A DNA stretch of 64,000 nt, from assembly GCF_001874525.1 (NCBI RefSeq), contig NZ_LKAQ01000004.1, positions 372,001 to 436,000 of the forward strand, written 5' to 3'. The notes beneath the pieces are model-generated. The model ran no database searches. It was not told the DNA's origin and was given only the letters and a program-made list of their open reading frames with translations. Source of the DNA: Pseudodesulfovibrio hydrargyri (GTDB lineage: Bacteria; Desulfobacterota; Desulfovibrionia; Desulfovibrionales; Desulfovibrionaceae). Below are positions 37,427-48,377 of this stretch, piece by piece. A program made the position numbers and the translations under genes. Within the stretch, counting starts at the first letter, position 1, and each line of letters begins with the position of its first letter.

Positions 37427-38011
37427 ATGGACATACTGACGTTGCTCGGCAGCCCCAGAGCCAGGGGGAATACGGCCACGATATTGGAAAAGGCGGAATC
37501 GGAATTCAGGGAGCAGGGACACTGCGTGCGCCGGATTCACGTCGCCCGCCAGCGGATCAGGGGATGCCTCGGGTGCAACAAATGCAGGACGGCTTCCGAC
37601 CGGATCGCATGCGTACAGCGGGACGATGCGATCGAAACCCTGGAAAGCATGATCGGGGCGGATGTGATCCTGTTCGCGACACCAGTATATTACTGGGGCA
37701 TGACCGCCCAACTCAAGGCGTTGGTGGACCGGACCAATTCACTCATCACGCGGTACGGGGAGCCGGAGCAGACATCCCTCGTCCGGGGGAAGGGGTTCGC
37801 CCTGCTGGCGACCGGCGGGGGGATTTACGAGAACAACGAGCTTGTCTTCAAGGCCTTCCGCAAGACGGCCGCGGCCTTGCAGGCCCGGCTTGTCGGAGAA
37901 CTGCACATAGGCGAATGCCTGGAGCCCGGCGACATGACCGCCGAGACCAAGGCCAGGGGAACGGAGTTCGCCAGGCATGTCCTTGAACAGGCCCTCCCGG
38001 CCCGGGCCTAG
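37427..38011 (+). CDS. NADPH-dependent FMN reductase-like flavodoxin-fold oxidoreductase
   Basis: A 194-residue flavoprotein of the iron-sulfur flavoprotein/NAD(P)H reductase group. The FMN phosphate loop is GSPRARGNTATI near the N-terminus, TPVYYWGMTAQLKALVDR is the second flavin-contact region, and the CLGCNKC cysteine cluster lies between. It may act on quinones, disulfides or metal-bound substrates. AAGGAG precedes the ATG. It is divergent from a LysR gene that is its likely regulator. A strong terminator follows. Confidence 0.87.
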   Translation: MDILTLLGSPRARGNTATILEKAESEFREQGHCVRRIHVARQRIRGCLGCNKCRTASDRIACVQRDDAIETLESMIGADVILFATPVYYWGMTAQLKALVDRTNSLITRYGEPEQTSLVRGKGFALLATGGGIYENNELVFKAFRKTAAALQARLVGELHIGECLEPGDMTAETKARGTEFARHVLEQALPARA

Positions 38012-38024
38012 CCCCGCCGCGCGC

Positions 38025-38060
38025 GAAGAGGCCCGCTCCTTTCGGAGCGGGCCTCTTCTT
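38025..38060. terminator. Bidirectional terminator
   Basis: Arms GAAGAGGCCCGCTCC and GGAGCGGGCCTCTTC pair perfectly around TTTC, followed by TT. It ends the flavin reductase gene and can also serve the convergent cstA. Confidence 0.88.
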
Positions 38061-38092
38061 ATTGCAATGCCTGTCGAGCCCGTTGCGGCTGG

Positions 38093-39514
38093 CTAGGCGG
38101 AGGTTTCCACAGCGGTCTTTCCGGAGAAGACGTACTTGAACAGGAAGATGGCGAACACGACCGCCGCACCGATGAGGCCGATGATTACGGAGGTGTCGTA
38201 TCCCAGGCCGAAGCCGATCTTGGCGTTGGCGATGAAGGTCACGCAGACCGCGGTCATGAACACGGCGGGCAGGGTGGCGATCCAGTGCAGCTTGCCGCGC
38301 TGGGCCAGGTAGGCGGCGGACGCCCACAGGACCAGGGCGCTCAGGCACTGGTTGGAGAAGCCGAAGTACCGCCAGATGGTCGAGAAGTTCTGGGTGGAGA
38401 TGATGAAACCGATGACGAACAGCGGCACGGAGATGATCAACCGCTTGCTGACCGCCTCCTGCTTCATCTTGAAGGTCTCGGCCACGATCAGGCGGGTGGA
38501 CCGGAACGCGGTGTCGCCGCTGGTGATCGGCAGGACGATGACGGCCAGGATGGCCAGGCCGCCGCCGATGGAGCCGAGCAGGGAGTTGGAGACCTCGGCC
38601 ACGACCGCGGACGGGGAGCCGGCGGCGATGACCGCGGACAGGGCCTGCGGGTTGTCGTAGAAGGACACGCCCAGCGCGCACCAGATCAGGCCGATGATTC
38701 CTTCGATGATCATGGAGCCGTAGAACACGGCGCGGCCCTGGCGCTCATTCTCGACACAGCGGGCCATGAGCGGGGACTGGGTGGAGTGGAAGCCGGAGAT
38801 GGCGCTGCACGAGATGGTGATGAAGAGCAGCGGCCAGATGGGCTTTTCACCGGGGTGCATGTTGCTGAAGCTCAGGTCGGGCAGCACCTGGTGGCTGGAG
38901 AACATCAGCGCGATGAACAGGGCCGTGGTCATGGCCAGGAGCAGAAAGCCGAGCAGCGGGTAGATGCGCCCGATGATCTTGTCGATGGGCAGGATGGTGG
39001 CCAGGAAGTAGTAGCCGAAGATGCAGGCCACCAGCAGGCCGGTGTTGATGCCGGTCAGGCCGTTCAGGAGCTTGGCCGGGGAGAGCACGAAGACCACGCC
39101 CACGAGCATGAGCAGGACGAACGAGAACAGGCGCATGACCTGGCGCGCGGGCATGCCGAGGTATTCGCCGACCACCTCGGGAATGGACGCGCCGTTGTTG
39201 CGCACCGAGAGCATGCCGGAGAAGTAGTCGTGCACCGCGCCGCCGAAAATACAGCCGATGACGATCCAGATCATGGCCACCGGACCGTACAGGGCGCCCA
39301 GGATGGGGCCGAAGATGGGGCCGATGCCCGCGATGTCGAGCACCTGGATGAAGATGAGCTTCCACTTGGGCATGACCATGTAGTCGATGCCGTCGGCCAT
39401 GGCGACGGCCGGGGTGACGCGGTTCTCATCCGAACCGAAGATACGGTCCACGAACGTGCCGTAGATGAAATATCCCGCGATGAGAAGGGCTATGCAGCCG
39501 AAGAAAAATAGCAT
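38093..39514 (-). CDS. cstA: CstA-family carbon starvation transporter (short form)
   Basis: A polytopic membrane protein of 473 residues with about 13 hydrophobic helices. N-terminal GYFIYGTFVDRIFG and the signature AGIGPIFGPILGALYGPVAMIWIVIGCIFGGAVHDYFSGM-like region identify the CstA family, whose members import peptides or pyruvate. It is shorter than the E. coli 700-residue members. It is followed upstream (on the minus strand) by LytS/LytTR genes, the arrangement known for pyruvate-sensing systems. A pyruvate or peptide substrate is inferred from that context. Confidence 0.88.
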   Translation of the reverse strand: MLFFFGCIALLIAGYFIYGTFVDRIFGSDENRVTPAVAMADGIDYMVMPKWKLIFIQVLDIAGIGPIFGPILGALYGPVAMIWIVIGCIFGGAVHDYFSGMLSVRNNGASIPEVVGEYLGMPARQVMRLFSFVLLMLVGVVFVLSPAKLLNGLTGINTGLLVACIFGYYFLATILPIDKIIGRIYPLLGFLLLAMTTALFIALMFSSHQVLPDLSFSNMHPGEKPIWPLLFITISCSAISGFHSTQSPLMARCVENERQGRAVFYGSMIIEGIIGLIWCALGVSFYDNPQALSAVIAAGSPSAVVAEVSNSLLGSIGGGLAILAVIVLPITSGDTAFRSTRLIVAETFKMKQEAVSKRLIISVPLFVIGFIISTQNFSTIWRYFGFSNQCLSALVLWASAAYLAQRGKLHWIATLPAVFMTAVCVTFIANAKIGFGLGYDTSVIIGLIGAAVVFAIFLFKYVFSGKTAVETSA

Positions 39515-39649
39515 GTTTCACAACCTCCGATGAATGTTACGCCGCCGGGCGGCGACTCATCTATAGGAGGTTTCGTGACGGGAGTGCGACGGTTTTCGTC
39601 CGAACCGACTTTTTTCCGGCCCGAAGAACCGGATCGGTTGATTGAGCGG

Positions 39650-41350
39650 TCAGGCACGACCCGGCACATGGAGCACGATGGTCGTGCCCAGGCCCGGGGT
39701 GCTGTCCACGCTGGGGGCGTATTGGCGACCGTAAATGTGTTCCATGCGGCTTAAGCAGTTGCGCATGCCGATGCCGCCGGTCACGGAGTCGGCGCACTCC
39801 GTGTTCAGGACGCGGTCGAGGGTCTCCCGGTCCATACCCACGCCGTCGTCAGCCACCCGGACCTCGAGGCAGCCGTTCTCGCGCCGGGCGGAGAGCCGGA
39901 CCGTGCCGCCCTGCTCGCGGCCGAGCACGCCGTGGCGGATGGCGTTCTCCACCAGGGGCTGGATGGTCAGCGGCGGGATGGGCCAGTTCTCGCACCCGGC
40001 CTCGACTTCGGATTCCACCTGGATGCGGGCGCCGAAGCGGGCCTGCTCGATGGCCAGGTAGGAGCGGACCTGCTCCAGTTCCTCGCTCAAGGGAATGAAC
40101 CCCCGGCTCAGGTCCAGGTTGCGGCGCATGTACAGGGACAGGTCCATGAGCAGTTCGCGGGCGCGCTCGGAGTTGGTCCGGCAGAACGAGGCGATGGTGT
40201 TCAGGGAGTTGAACAGGAAATGCGGGTTGATCTGGGCGTGCAGGCGGCGGATCTCCGCGTGGGCCAGCATCTGCTCCTTGATCTGGATGTCCTCCAGCTC
40301 CACTTGGGTGGAAAAGAGATTGGCCAACCCGTTGGCCACCTCGAACAGGGTGGTGTTCAGCGGCCGTTCGCGGCTGCCGTAGAACTTGAGCGTGCCCACG
40401 ATCTCGTCGTTCTTCTTCAGGGGCACGATGATGGCCGAGGTCATGGGGCAGTCGGCCTGGTTGCAGCCGATGGCGTCGGCGCTGTGCAGAAAGGTGGGCC
40501 TGCCCGTGCGGATGACTTCACGGGTGGCGTCGGTGCGGATTTCGCGCCCGGCCAGATGGTGGTCGTCGCCCGCGCCGACGTGGGCGAGCACGTTGTGGGT
40601 GTCGGTCATGGCCACGGCGGCCACGCCCACCCGGGCGTAGATGATCTCGGCCGTGGCCGCGGCGGTCTCCAGCGACAGCCCCAGGCGCAGGTAGCTGACC
40701 GCCATGTTGGCGATGTCCAGGATGATCTGGGCGTGCAGGGACTCGCGCCGTTCCCGGTCGCGGGAAAACAGATTGATGACCTCCACGAACAGGGCCGCGC
40801 CGAAGGCGTTGACCAGGACCATGGGCGGGGCGATGAGCTTGACCAGTTCCCAGGCCTCGGGAAACGGCTTGGACAGGAGCAGGAGCAGCCCCATGTGCAT
40901 GTTCTCGCCCACCAGGGCCAGGGTCGCGGCCACCCGCCAGTTCATGGCCTTGTCGCCGTATTTCCAGGCGATCATGCCCGCGACAAAGCCCTCGGCGGCC
41001 GTGGCGATGCCGCAGGGGTAGGCGCTGAAGCCGTGCAGGTCGAAGGCGATGCGGTGCACCCCGGCGATGAGCCCGGCCCCGATGCCGACCACCGGTCCGC
41101 CGAACAGGCCGCCGGAGATGACCACCATGGCGCGCAGGTTGGCCACCGAGTCGAAGACCGCGTTGCCGGTGTAGGTGCCGAGAATGCCGAGGATGCCGAA
41201 GAGAATGGTCACCAGGACCGTTCGCGGCCGCGAGCTTTCCCGGGTGAAATGCAGACGCCGCACGGGCATGATGGTCATGAACAGGAAGACCACGCCCACC
41301 ATGAGGCCGAACCGCTCGGCCAGGGTCAGGATGATTTCATACGTATTCAT
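39650..41350 (-). CDS. LytS-type sensor histidine kinase
   Basis: A 566-residue membrane kinase. The N-terminal 5TM-LYT sensor domain spans roughly residues 1-200 (GTYTGNAVFDSVANLRAMVVISGGLFGGP). A GAF domain follows (near VAAVAMTDTHNVLAHVG), then a His_kinase domain with H371-A-Q-I-N-P-H377-F-L-F-N and a HATPase with NAIRHG, DDGVGM and GGIGMRN. It belongs to the LytS/BtsS class that senses small carboxylates or membrane state. The ATG at 41350 fits GGAGG better than the GTG just upstream. It lies downstream of its LytTR partner and upstream of cstA. Confidence 0.92.
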   Translation of the reverse strand: MNTYEIILTLAERFGLMVGVVFLFMTIMPVRRLHFTRESSRPRTVLVTILFGILGILGTYTGNAVFDSVANLRAMVVISGGLFGGPVVGIGAGLIAGVHRIAFDLHGFSAYPCGIATAAEGFVAGMIAWKYGDKAMNWRVAATLALVGENMHMGLLLLLSKPFPEAWELVKLIAPPMVLVNAFGAALFVEVINLFSRDRERRESLHAQIILDIANMAVSYLRLGLSLETAAATAEIIYARVGVAAVAMTDTHNVLAHVGAGDDHHLAGREIRTDATREVIRTGRPTFLHSADAIGCNQADCPMTSAIIVPLKKNDEIVGTLKFYGSRERPLNTTLFEVANGLANLFSTQVELEDIQIKEQMLAHAEIRRLHAQINPHFLFNSLNTIASFCRTNSERARELLMDLSLYMRRNLDLSRGFIPLSEELEQVRSYLAIEQARFGARIQVESEVEAGCENWPIPPLTIQPLVENAIRHGVLGREQGGTVRLSARRENGCLEVRVADDGVGMDRETLDRVLNTECADSVTGGIGMRNCLSRMEHIYGRQYAPSVDSTPGLGTTIVLHVPGRA

Positions 41351-41359
41351 CACGCCCTC

Positions 41360-42139
41360 CTACAACTCCATGGCGTCCTTGAACGGGCGCACCCGGGCCT
41401 TGCTGACCGTGATCTCGGTCTCGGCCTCGTCGCGCATGGTCAGCACGTATTTGCCGTTGAACCAGGGGGCGTAGGTCCGCACCAGCGCCAGGTTGACCAG
41501 CTGGGAGCGGTTGGCCCGGAAAAAGGGAAATCCCTCCAGGCGCTCTTCGAGACGGTCCAGGGTCACGTCGCTGGCGCATGGGTAGAGGGCTTCACGTGTT
41601 TTGGCATGAATCCGGCGGTTCACGCAGTCGAAGTAGACAATTTCCTGGGGGCTCAGCAGGATGTTGCGGCCCGAGTGCTCCACGCTGATGCGCGTCACGC
41701 CCGGTTTGATGCCCGCGCCCGCCAGCAGCTTGCGCAGGACCTCGCTCGACTCCCGGTTCTCGCTGGCGGCCAGCCGCCTGCGCACCCGGTCCAGGCTGTC
41801 GGCCAGCCGCCTGGGGTCCACGGGCTTGAGCAGGTAGTCCACCGCGTTCTGCTCGAAGGCGCGGATGGCGTATTCGTCGAAGGCGGTGACAAAGACGACC
41901 AGGGGCTGGCTCTCCATGGCCATGACCTCCTGGAGCACGGAGAACCCGTCCTTGCCCGGCATCTGAATGTCCAGGAAGACCAGGTCCGGCCGTTTGGCCG
42001 CGATGGCCTTGACCGCGTCCGCCGCATTGCCCGCCGTGCCGACCACGTCGATGTCGCCGTGGGACGAGAGCAGGTAGTGCAGCTCGTCCTGGGCCGGGGG
42101 CTCGTCGTCCACCAATATGGTCCGTATGATGTTGTTCAT
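41360..42139 (-). CDS. LytTR-family response regulator
   Basis: A 259-residue response regulator. The receiver domain has the acidic pair D11-D12, phosphoacceptor Asp57 in VFLDIQMPG and Lys in LLKPVD. The C-terminal LytTR DNA-binding domain (RISVEHSGRNILLSPQEIVYFDCVNRRIHAKT) is of the kind that binds paired direct repeats. With the adjacent LytS kinase it probably controls cstA. Two in-frame ATGs exist, at 42145 and 42139; neither has a strong ribosome site. Confidence 0.92.
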   Translation of the reverse strand: MNNIIRTILVDDEPPAQDELHYLLSSHGDIDVVGTAGNAADAVKAIAAKRPDLVFLDIQMPGKDGFSVLQEVMAMESQPLVVFVTAFDEYAIRAFEQNAVDYLLKPVDPRRLADSLDRVRRRLAASENRESSEVLRKLLAGAGIKPGVTRISVEHSGRNILLSPQEIVYFDCVNRRIHAKTREALYPCASDVTLDRLEERLEGFPFFRANRSQLVNLALVRTYAPWFNGKYVLTMRDEAETEITVSKARVRPFKDAMEL

Positions 42140-42336
42140 AATCATTCCCGCGTACGGGGCACGCAAGGACGAAGTAAGGCATGAACGGCCGGTTGGCAAG
42201 CCCGCTTCTCCGTGGAAGGCCGTACCGGGATAAATCGCCCCGCCCCAACTATGTCTTGACAACCCGGCCCCTCCGGCCCGAAGGAGGTTATGGAGGGAAG
42301 CCCTCCGCAACCCATCGACCATTCCAGAGGTGATCC

Positions 42337-43149
42337 ATGGTCGCCCGTTCCCGTTCCAAGATCGGCAAGGCAAAGCGTTCGCCCCGGCGTCCGGCCCGCA
42401 ACAACCTCGCACTGCCCCTGGCGTCCCCGTCGGCGCAGCGGGAGGCCCTGGCCGACCGTCTCTCGCAAGAACGCGCGGAGGCGTTCCAGGCGGCCCTGCG
42501 CCCGCAGGGAGAGACCGACCACCCGTTCAAGGCGCTGCACGACGCCGTGCGGGAGGCCTATGCCGCGTGCGACGCCCTGCTGGACGAGCTCCAGCCGGAC
42601 CCGCCGCTGGCCTGCAAGCGCGGCTGCATCCACTGCTGCTACAACCAGGTCGCCCTGACCGAACCCGAGGCCCTGTTCCTGGGGCTGCACCTGCTGGGGA
42701 CGCGCTCCCCGGAGCGGCTGCGCGGCCTGGCGGACCGGGCGCAGGCCCTGGCCGACGGGCTCAAGGGCAAGAGCTGGCAGGAAATCGGCATGATCCGCCA
42801 CCGGCTGCCCTGCCTGTTCCTGGAGGACGGCGGCTGCTCGGTCTACCCTGCCCGCCCCCTGGCCTGCCGGGGCTGGAACTCGGTGGACGAGCGGATGTGC
42901 CTGCTCAGCAACCTGTCCGAGGATGCCCTGACCCCCATCGAGAACCACCCCATCGTGCGGGAGATCGCGGATGGCATCCAGACCGGCCTGCTGCGCGGCG
43001 CAAGCTCCCTCGGCCTGGAGGCGGGCTACCTGCTCATGGCCCGCGCCACGGCCCTGCTCCTTTCGGACGACCCGGAAAAGGGGGTCATGGACCGCTCCGC
43101 CGACTGGCTGGACGGCAAGCCGTTCTTCGGGCGCAAGACCAGTTGGTGA
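42337..43149 (+). CDS. YkgJ-family cysteine cluster protein
   Basis: A 270-residue protein with the YkgJ arrangement Cys93, Cys97, Cys100 and Cys101 (CKRGCIHCC). Later come PCLFLEDGGCSVYPARPLACRGWNS, with the usual second cysteine group. The N-terminus is basic and has no signal. The family chelates Zn or Fe and has no established function. AGAGGTGA precedes the ATG. It is distinct from the YkgJ protein at 18026 and longer by 70 residues. Confidence 0.85.
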   Translation: MVARSRSKIGKAKRSPRRPARNNLALPLASPSAQREALADRLSQERAEAFQAALRPQGETDHPFKALHDAVREAYAACDALLDELQPDPPLACKRGCIHCCYNQVALTEPEALFLGLHLLGTRSPERLRGLADRAQALADGLKGKSWQEIGMIRHRLPCLFLEDGGCSVYPARPLACRGWNSVDERMCLLSNLSEDALTPIENHPIVREIADGIQTGLLRGASSLGLEAGYLLMARATALLLSDDPEKGVMDRSADWLDGKPFFGRKTSW

Positions 43150-43268
43150 CCGGCCCGTAGCCCCGCAGCGGAAAAGATATCGCGAACGTAAAGAGACCTC
43201 CTCCTGAAAGCTGGCCCACAGCGTACGGCAAACGTATAAGCCATACAGGAAGTACCAGGAGTAAGGAC

Positions 43269-43586
43269 AAGAAGATCGGCGTCTCTTTCCCTGTTGAGGA
43301 ATCAATCACGAATGCCGGCGACTCCGCCGCAAGCCAGACCCTGCTGAACAAGGACACGGGAACAATCACTCCTTTCGCCTTTGACGAGGGGCAAGGCCTG
43401 AGCGAACACACCGTCCCGTTTGATGCTGTCGTTCACATCCTGGACGGCCAAGCCAGGATATCCATTGGCGGGGAATTCCACGCTGCCGACAAAGGCGGGA
43501 TGACCATCATGCCCGCGAACATCCTCCATGCGCTTCAGGCAGAGCAAAGATTCAAGATGCTCCCGACCATGATCCGCGGAGAATAA
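43269..43586 (+). pseudogene. Cupin-domain gene without a recognisable start codon
   Basis: The frame from 43269 to TAA at 43586 encodes about 105 residues with a single-domain cupin: TPFAFDEGQGLSEH, VVHILDGQARISIGG, GGMTIMPANILHAL. The metal-binding His of the first motif and the PANxxHA of the second are present. AGGAG lies seven bases before codon 43269, but that codon is AAG, not ATG, and no ATG, GTG or TTG occurs in frame until 43500. A single T-to-A change of the start codon would explain this. The gene is probably silenced recently or uses a rare start. No ordinary start-to-stop frame covers it. Confidence 0.7.
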
Positions 43587-43763
43587 AAGCAGCGACCTCC
43601 GATGTGGCTGCATGGCTTCCGAAAACTGCGGTCCGTTGCAAAGTAGGCATTTTCCCATCTAAACGCCTAGACAGAAGCTGCAACATATGCTGTTATTTTT
43701 ATAAAATATGGAGTTTTAAGCCATCTCGCTGTATTTATTACCATTAATTAAGTGACGAGGGGC

Positions 43764-45692
43764 ATGCCTCCGCTTAATGAACTTACTCTGCCGGTCAAAC
43801 GATGGACCTTTCTCATTCTTGTCTGCTGGACATGTATCAGTATCTTTTTTGTCGTCTACACTTTTCATCTCCTCGAAGACTCCACTTTGGCGCAGGTCCA
43901 CACCAAGGCGCAGGAGGCCTTCAACAAAGATCAATCCTTCCGCTTCTGGGCCACCATGCACGGAGGCGTTTATGTTCCCATAACGGAGAAGACGCCCCCC
44001 AACAAATACCTTTCGCAGGTGAAAGAGCGAGACATCTCCACGCCTTCCGGCCGGGAACTGACCCTCATGAATCCGGCTTACATGGTCAGGCAACTCAATG
44101 AGTCCTTCGGTTCCCTTTACGGCGCCCAAGGGCATATCACGAGTCTCAACCCGTTGCGCCCGGAGAATGCCCCGGACGCGTGGGAAAGAGCGGCTCTCCT
44201 CAAGTTCGAAAACGGCGCTGATGAAGTCTATGCGATCCAGAATAAAGGCGGGGAACGATTTGCCCGCCTGATGCAGCCCATGGAAGTAACCCGAGGATGC
44301 CTCAAGTGCCATGCCCACCAAGGCTATAAAGTCGGCGATGTCCGAGGCGGCGTGAGCGTAAGCGTTCCCATGGCCCCCTTCCTCGCGGCTCAGGCCGACC
44401 TCAAATTCAAGTCGGGCCTTGTCGTTTCCGGGCTCTGGTTTTTCGGCGTCTGCCTCGTCCTTTTCGGCTCCTCGCTCCTCGCCCGGAACCTCCGGGAACG
44501 GGACATCCTTACCCGCAACCTTGAAACAGCCAAGACGAATGCGGAATCGGCCAACTCGGCCAAGTCCGTCTTCCTTGCGAACATGAGCCACGAAATCCGG
44601 ACGCCGCTCAACGGCATCATGGGGATGCTGCAGCTTTTCAAGTCGACACCCTTAACCGCGGAGCAATCGGAATATGTGGATGCGGCCCTCCAATCAAGCC
44701 AAAGGCTGACATTCCTGCTCTCGGACATCCTCGACCTTTCCATGATAGAAAAAGGGGTTCTCGCGTTCCGCCATGAACCGGTGGAGATTGCCTCCTTGGT
44801 CGACTCCATCCGGAATCTGTTCACAGTCGCAGCCAAACAGACAGGCATCGACCTCGTTTTATCCGTGGACCCGGATGTACCACAACGCGTCATGAGCGAC
44901 CCGACCCGCCTCCAACAGCTTCTCACCAATCTGGTCGGGAATGCCATAAAATTTACACCCGAAGGCCACGTCCGGTTGACAATCCACAACCTGAAACACT
45001 CTCCTCCGGGCCAATGCAGACTGCTTTTCGTGGTCGGCGACACCGGAGAAGGCATACCGGACGACAAAATCACGCACATCTTCTCCCCCTTTGCCCAGGC
45101 GTCCGAAGGATACACGCGAAATTACCAGGGGGCCGGGCTCGGTTTGGCCATCTGTTCCCGGTTGGTGGATGCCATTGGCGGTTCCATATCGGTCAGCAGC
45201 CAATTGGGCCAAGGCACGGAGATATACTGCAGCCTGACGTTCGACCTCGTCCCGGGCGACATGGCCGCAATTCCCGGCACGCGGCCTGAGGAGACCCAGC
45301 ACTATTACGACATGGCGATCCTCCTGGCCGAAGACGACCAGGTCAGCAGAATGGTGGCCGAACGGATATTGAGCAAGAGCGGCTGTCACGTTACCTGCGC
45401 CAGAGATGGCCGGGAAGCTCTCGACATCCTGAAAGGCGACCACTTCGACCTCGTGGTCATGGACATCCAGATGCCGGTCATGAACGGCCTGGAGTCAACC
45501 AGGGCCATCCGCAACGGCGAGGCCGGAGAATGGTGCCGCAGCATACCTATCATCGCCATGACAGCCTACGCCATGGACTCGGACAGGAAGAGCTTCAACG
45601 AGGCCGGAATGGATGACTATATCCCCAAGCCCGTCGACAATGACTCCCTGCTGGAAACATTGCGAAAATATTCCATTCTCTTGAAATCATAG
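43764..45692 (+). CDS. Hybrid histidine kinase with DUF3365-like haem-motif sensor
   Basis: A 642-residue membrane hybrid kinase. A transmembrane helix near residues 13-35 and another near 205-230 flank a periplasmic sensor ending in one c-type haem motif C179-L-K-C-H183 (DUF3365/Tll0287-like). Then come HisKA with His276 (MSHEIRTPLN), a HATPase (NLVGNAIKFT, GDTGEGIPDD, GAGLGLAICSRL) and a receiver with Asp567 (VVMDIQMPV). A covalent haem would let it sense redox, NO or CO. GTG at 43752 is an alternative start. A 21-bp hairpin ends the gene. Confidence 0.9.
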   Translation: MPPLNELTLPVKRWTFLILVCWTCISIFFVVYTFHLLEDSTLAQVHTKAQEAFNKDQSFRFWATMHGGVYVPITEKTPPNKYLSQVKERDISTPSGRELTLMNPAYMVRQLNESFGSLYGAQGHITSLNPLRPENAPDAWERAALLKFENGADEVYAIQNKGGERFARLMQPMEVTRGCLKCHAHQGYKVGDVRGGVSVSVPMAPFLAAQADLKFKSGLVVSGLWFFGVCLVLFGSSLLARNLRERDILTRNLETAKTNAESANSAKSVFLANMSHEIRTPLNGIMGMLQLFKSTPLTAEQSEYVDAALQSSQRLTFLLSDILDLSMIEKGVLAFRHEPVEIASLVDSIRNLFTVAAKQTGIDLVLSVDPDVPQRVMSDPTRLQQLLTNLVGNAIKFTPEGHVRLTIHNLKHSPPGQCRLLFVVGDTGEGIPDDKITHIFSPFAQASEGYTRNYQGAGLGLAICSRLVDAIGGSISVSSQLGQGTEIYCSLTFDLVPGDMAAIPGTRPEETQHYYDMAILLAEDDQVSRMVAERILSKSGCHVTCARDGREALDILKGDHFDLVVMDIQMPVMNGLESTRAIRNGEAGEWCRSIPIIAMTAYAMDSDRKSFNEAGMDDYIPKPVDNDSLLETLRKYSILLKS

Positions 45693-45803
45693 CCAGGCTC
45701 GATTCGTCGGGTGCGGGCATGCCGTTTCAGGTGGCATTGTACAATACGGCATTAGCCCGCATTGCTGTTACCGTTGCGCATGGTTATGGAATTAACACCA
45801 ATG

Positions 45804-45850
45804 AAGAACTCCCCGCATCCTGAGAAAAACTCAGGATGCGGGGAGTTCTT
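45804..45850. terminator. 21-bp perfect hairpin terminator
   Basis: Arms 45804-45824 and 45830-45850 pair perfectly around AAAAA. Internal GTTCTT sequence gives a short T-tract. It ends the hybrid kinase gene and may also protect the convergent lepA-lepB transcript. Confidence 0.85.
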
Positions 45851-45926
45851 GTTTCCATGGCCAGCCTGTCGGGATTATCGATGTGGCCAGTAGCGATCAG
45901 CTTTGGAATTCACACTTCACAGTCGG

Positions 45927-46547
45927 CTAGTTCAGCAACGTGCCGATGCGGTTGAAGCGGATATCTGTAAGCGAGCCCCAGGACCAGTAGATGACCAGGG
46001 CCTTGCCCACGATCTTGGAGCGCTTGACCGGGCCCCACCAGCGGGAGTCGTAGGAGCCCTCGCGGTTGTCGCCCATGACGAAGTACTCGCCCTCGGGGAC
46101 GACCACCGGGCCGAAGTTGTCGCGCACGGGCAGGGTGTCGGCCTTGGTGTGCATCACATACGGCTCGTCCAGGGGCTGGCCGTTGATGTAGACCACTTTG
46201 TCGCGCACCTCCAGGGTTTCGCCCGGCAGGCCGATGACACGCTTGATGAAGTCCTTGGACTCGTCCTCCGGGAACAGGAAGACGACGATATCGCCGCGCT
46301 GCGGGTCGCCGGTCTTCATCAGGACCTTGCCGTCCGTGGTGTCGAGCCAGATGTCGGACGGCAGGCGCACGTCGTAGGCGAACTTGGAGACCAGCAGATG
46401 GTCGCCGATCTGAAGCGTCTCGAGCATGGACCCGGACGGGATCTTGAAGGCCTGGACGATGAAGGCGCGGATGACGAAGGCCAGGAGCAGGGCCACCACG
46501 ATGGCTTCCAATGTATCACGAAACGATTTGAGAGAGCTTTGAGTCAT
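45927..46547 (-). CDS. lepB: Signal peptidase I
   Basis: A 206-residue inner-membrane protease that cuts signal peptides. One N-terminal transmembrane helix (AIVVALLLAFVIRAFIVQAF) leads into the catalytic motif IPSGSM with Ser40. The general-base Lys102 lies in DFIKRVIGLPG. The later box MGDNREGSYDSRWWGPV is intact. It follows lepA by 24 bases, the classic lepA-lepB operon. Confidence 0.96.
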   Translation of the reverse strand: MTQSSLKSFRDTLEAIVVALLLAFVIRAFIVQAFKIPSGSMLETLQIGDHLLVSKFAYDVRLPSDIWLDTTDGKVLMKTGDPQRGDIVVFLFPEDESKDFIKRVIGLPGETLEVRDKVVYINGQPLDEPYVMHTKADTLPVRDNFGPVVVPEGEYFVMGDNREGSYDSRWWGPVKRSKIVGKALVIYWSWGSLTDIRFNRIGTLLN

Positions 46548-46571
46548 GGGATTCCTTGTTGGCAGGGCCGA

Positions 46572-48377
<1,806 letters not shown>

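Noticed and set aside
39643..39650. A complete BtsR-type binding site upstream of cstA
   Set aside because: Only one half-site (ACCGCTCA on the minus strand) is present, and nothing similar occurs at the expected 13-base spacing.
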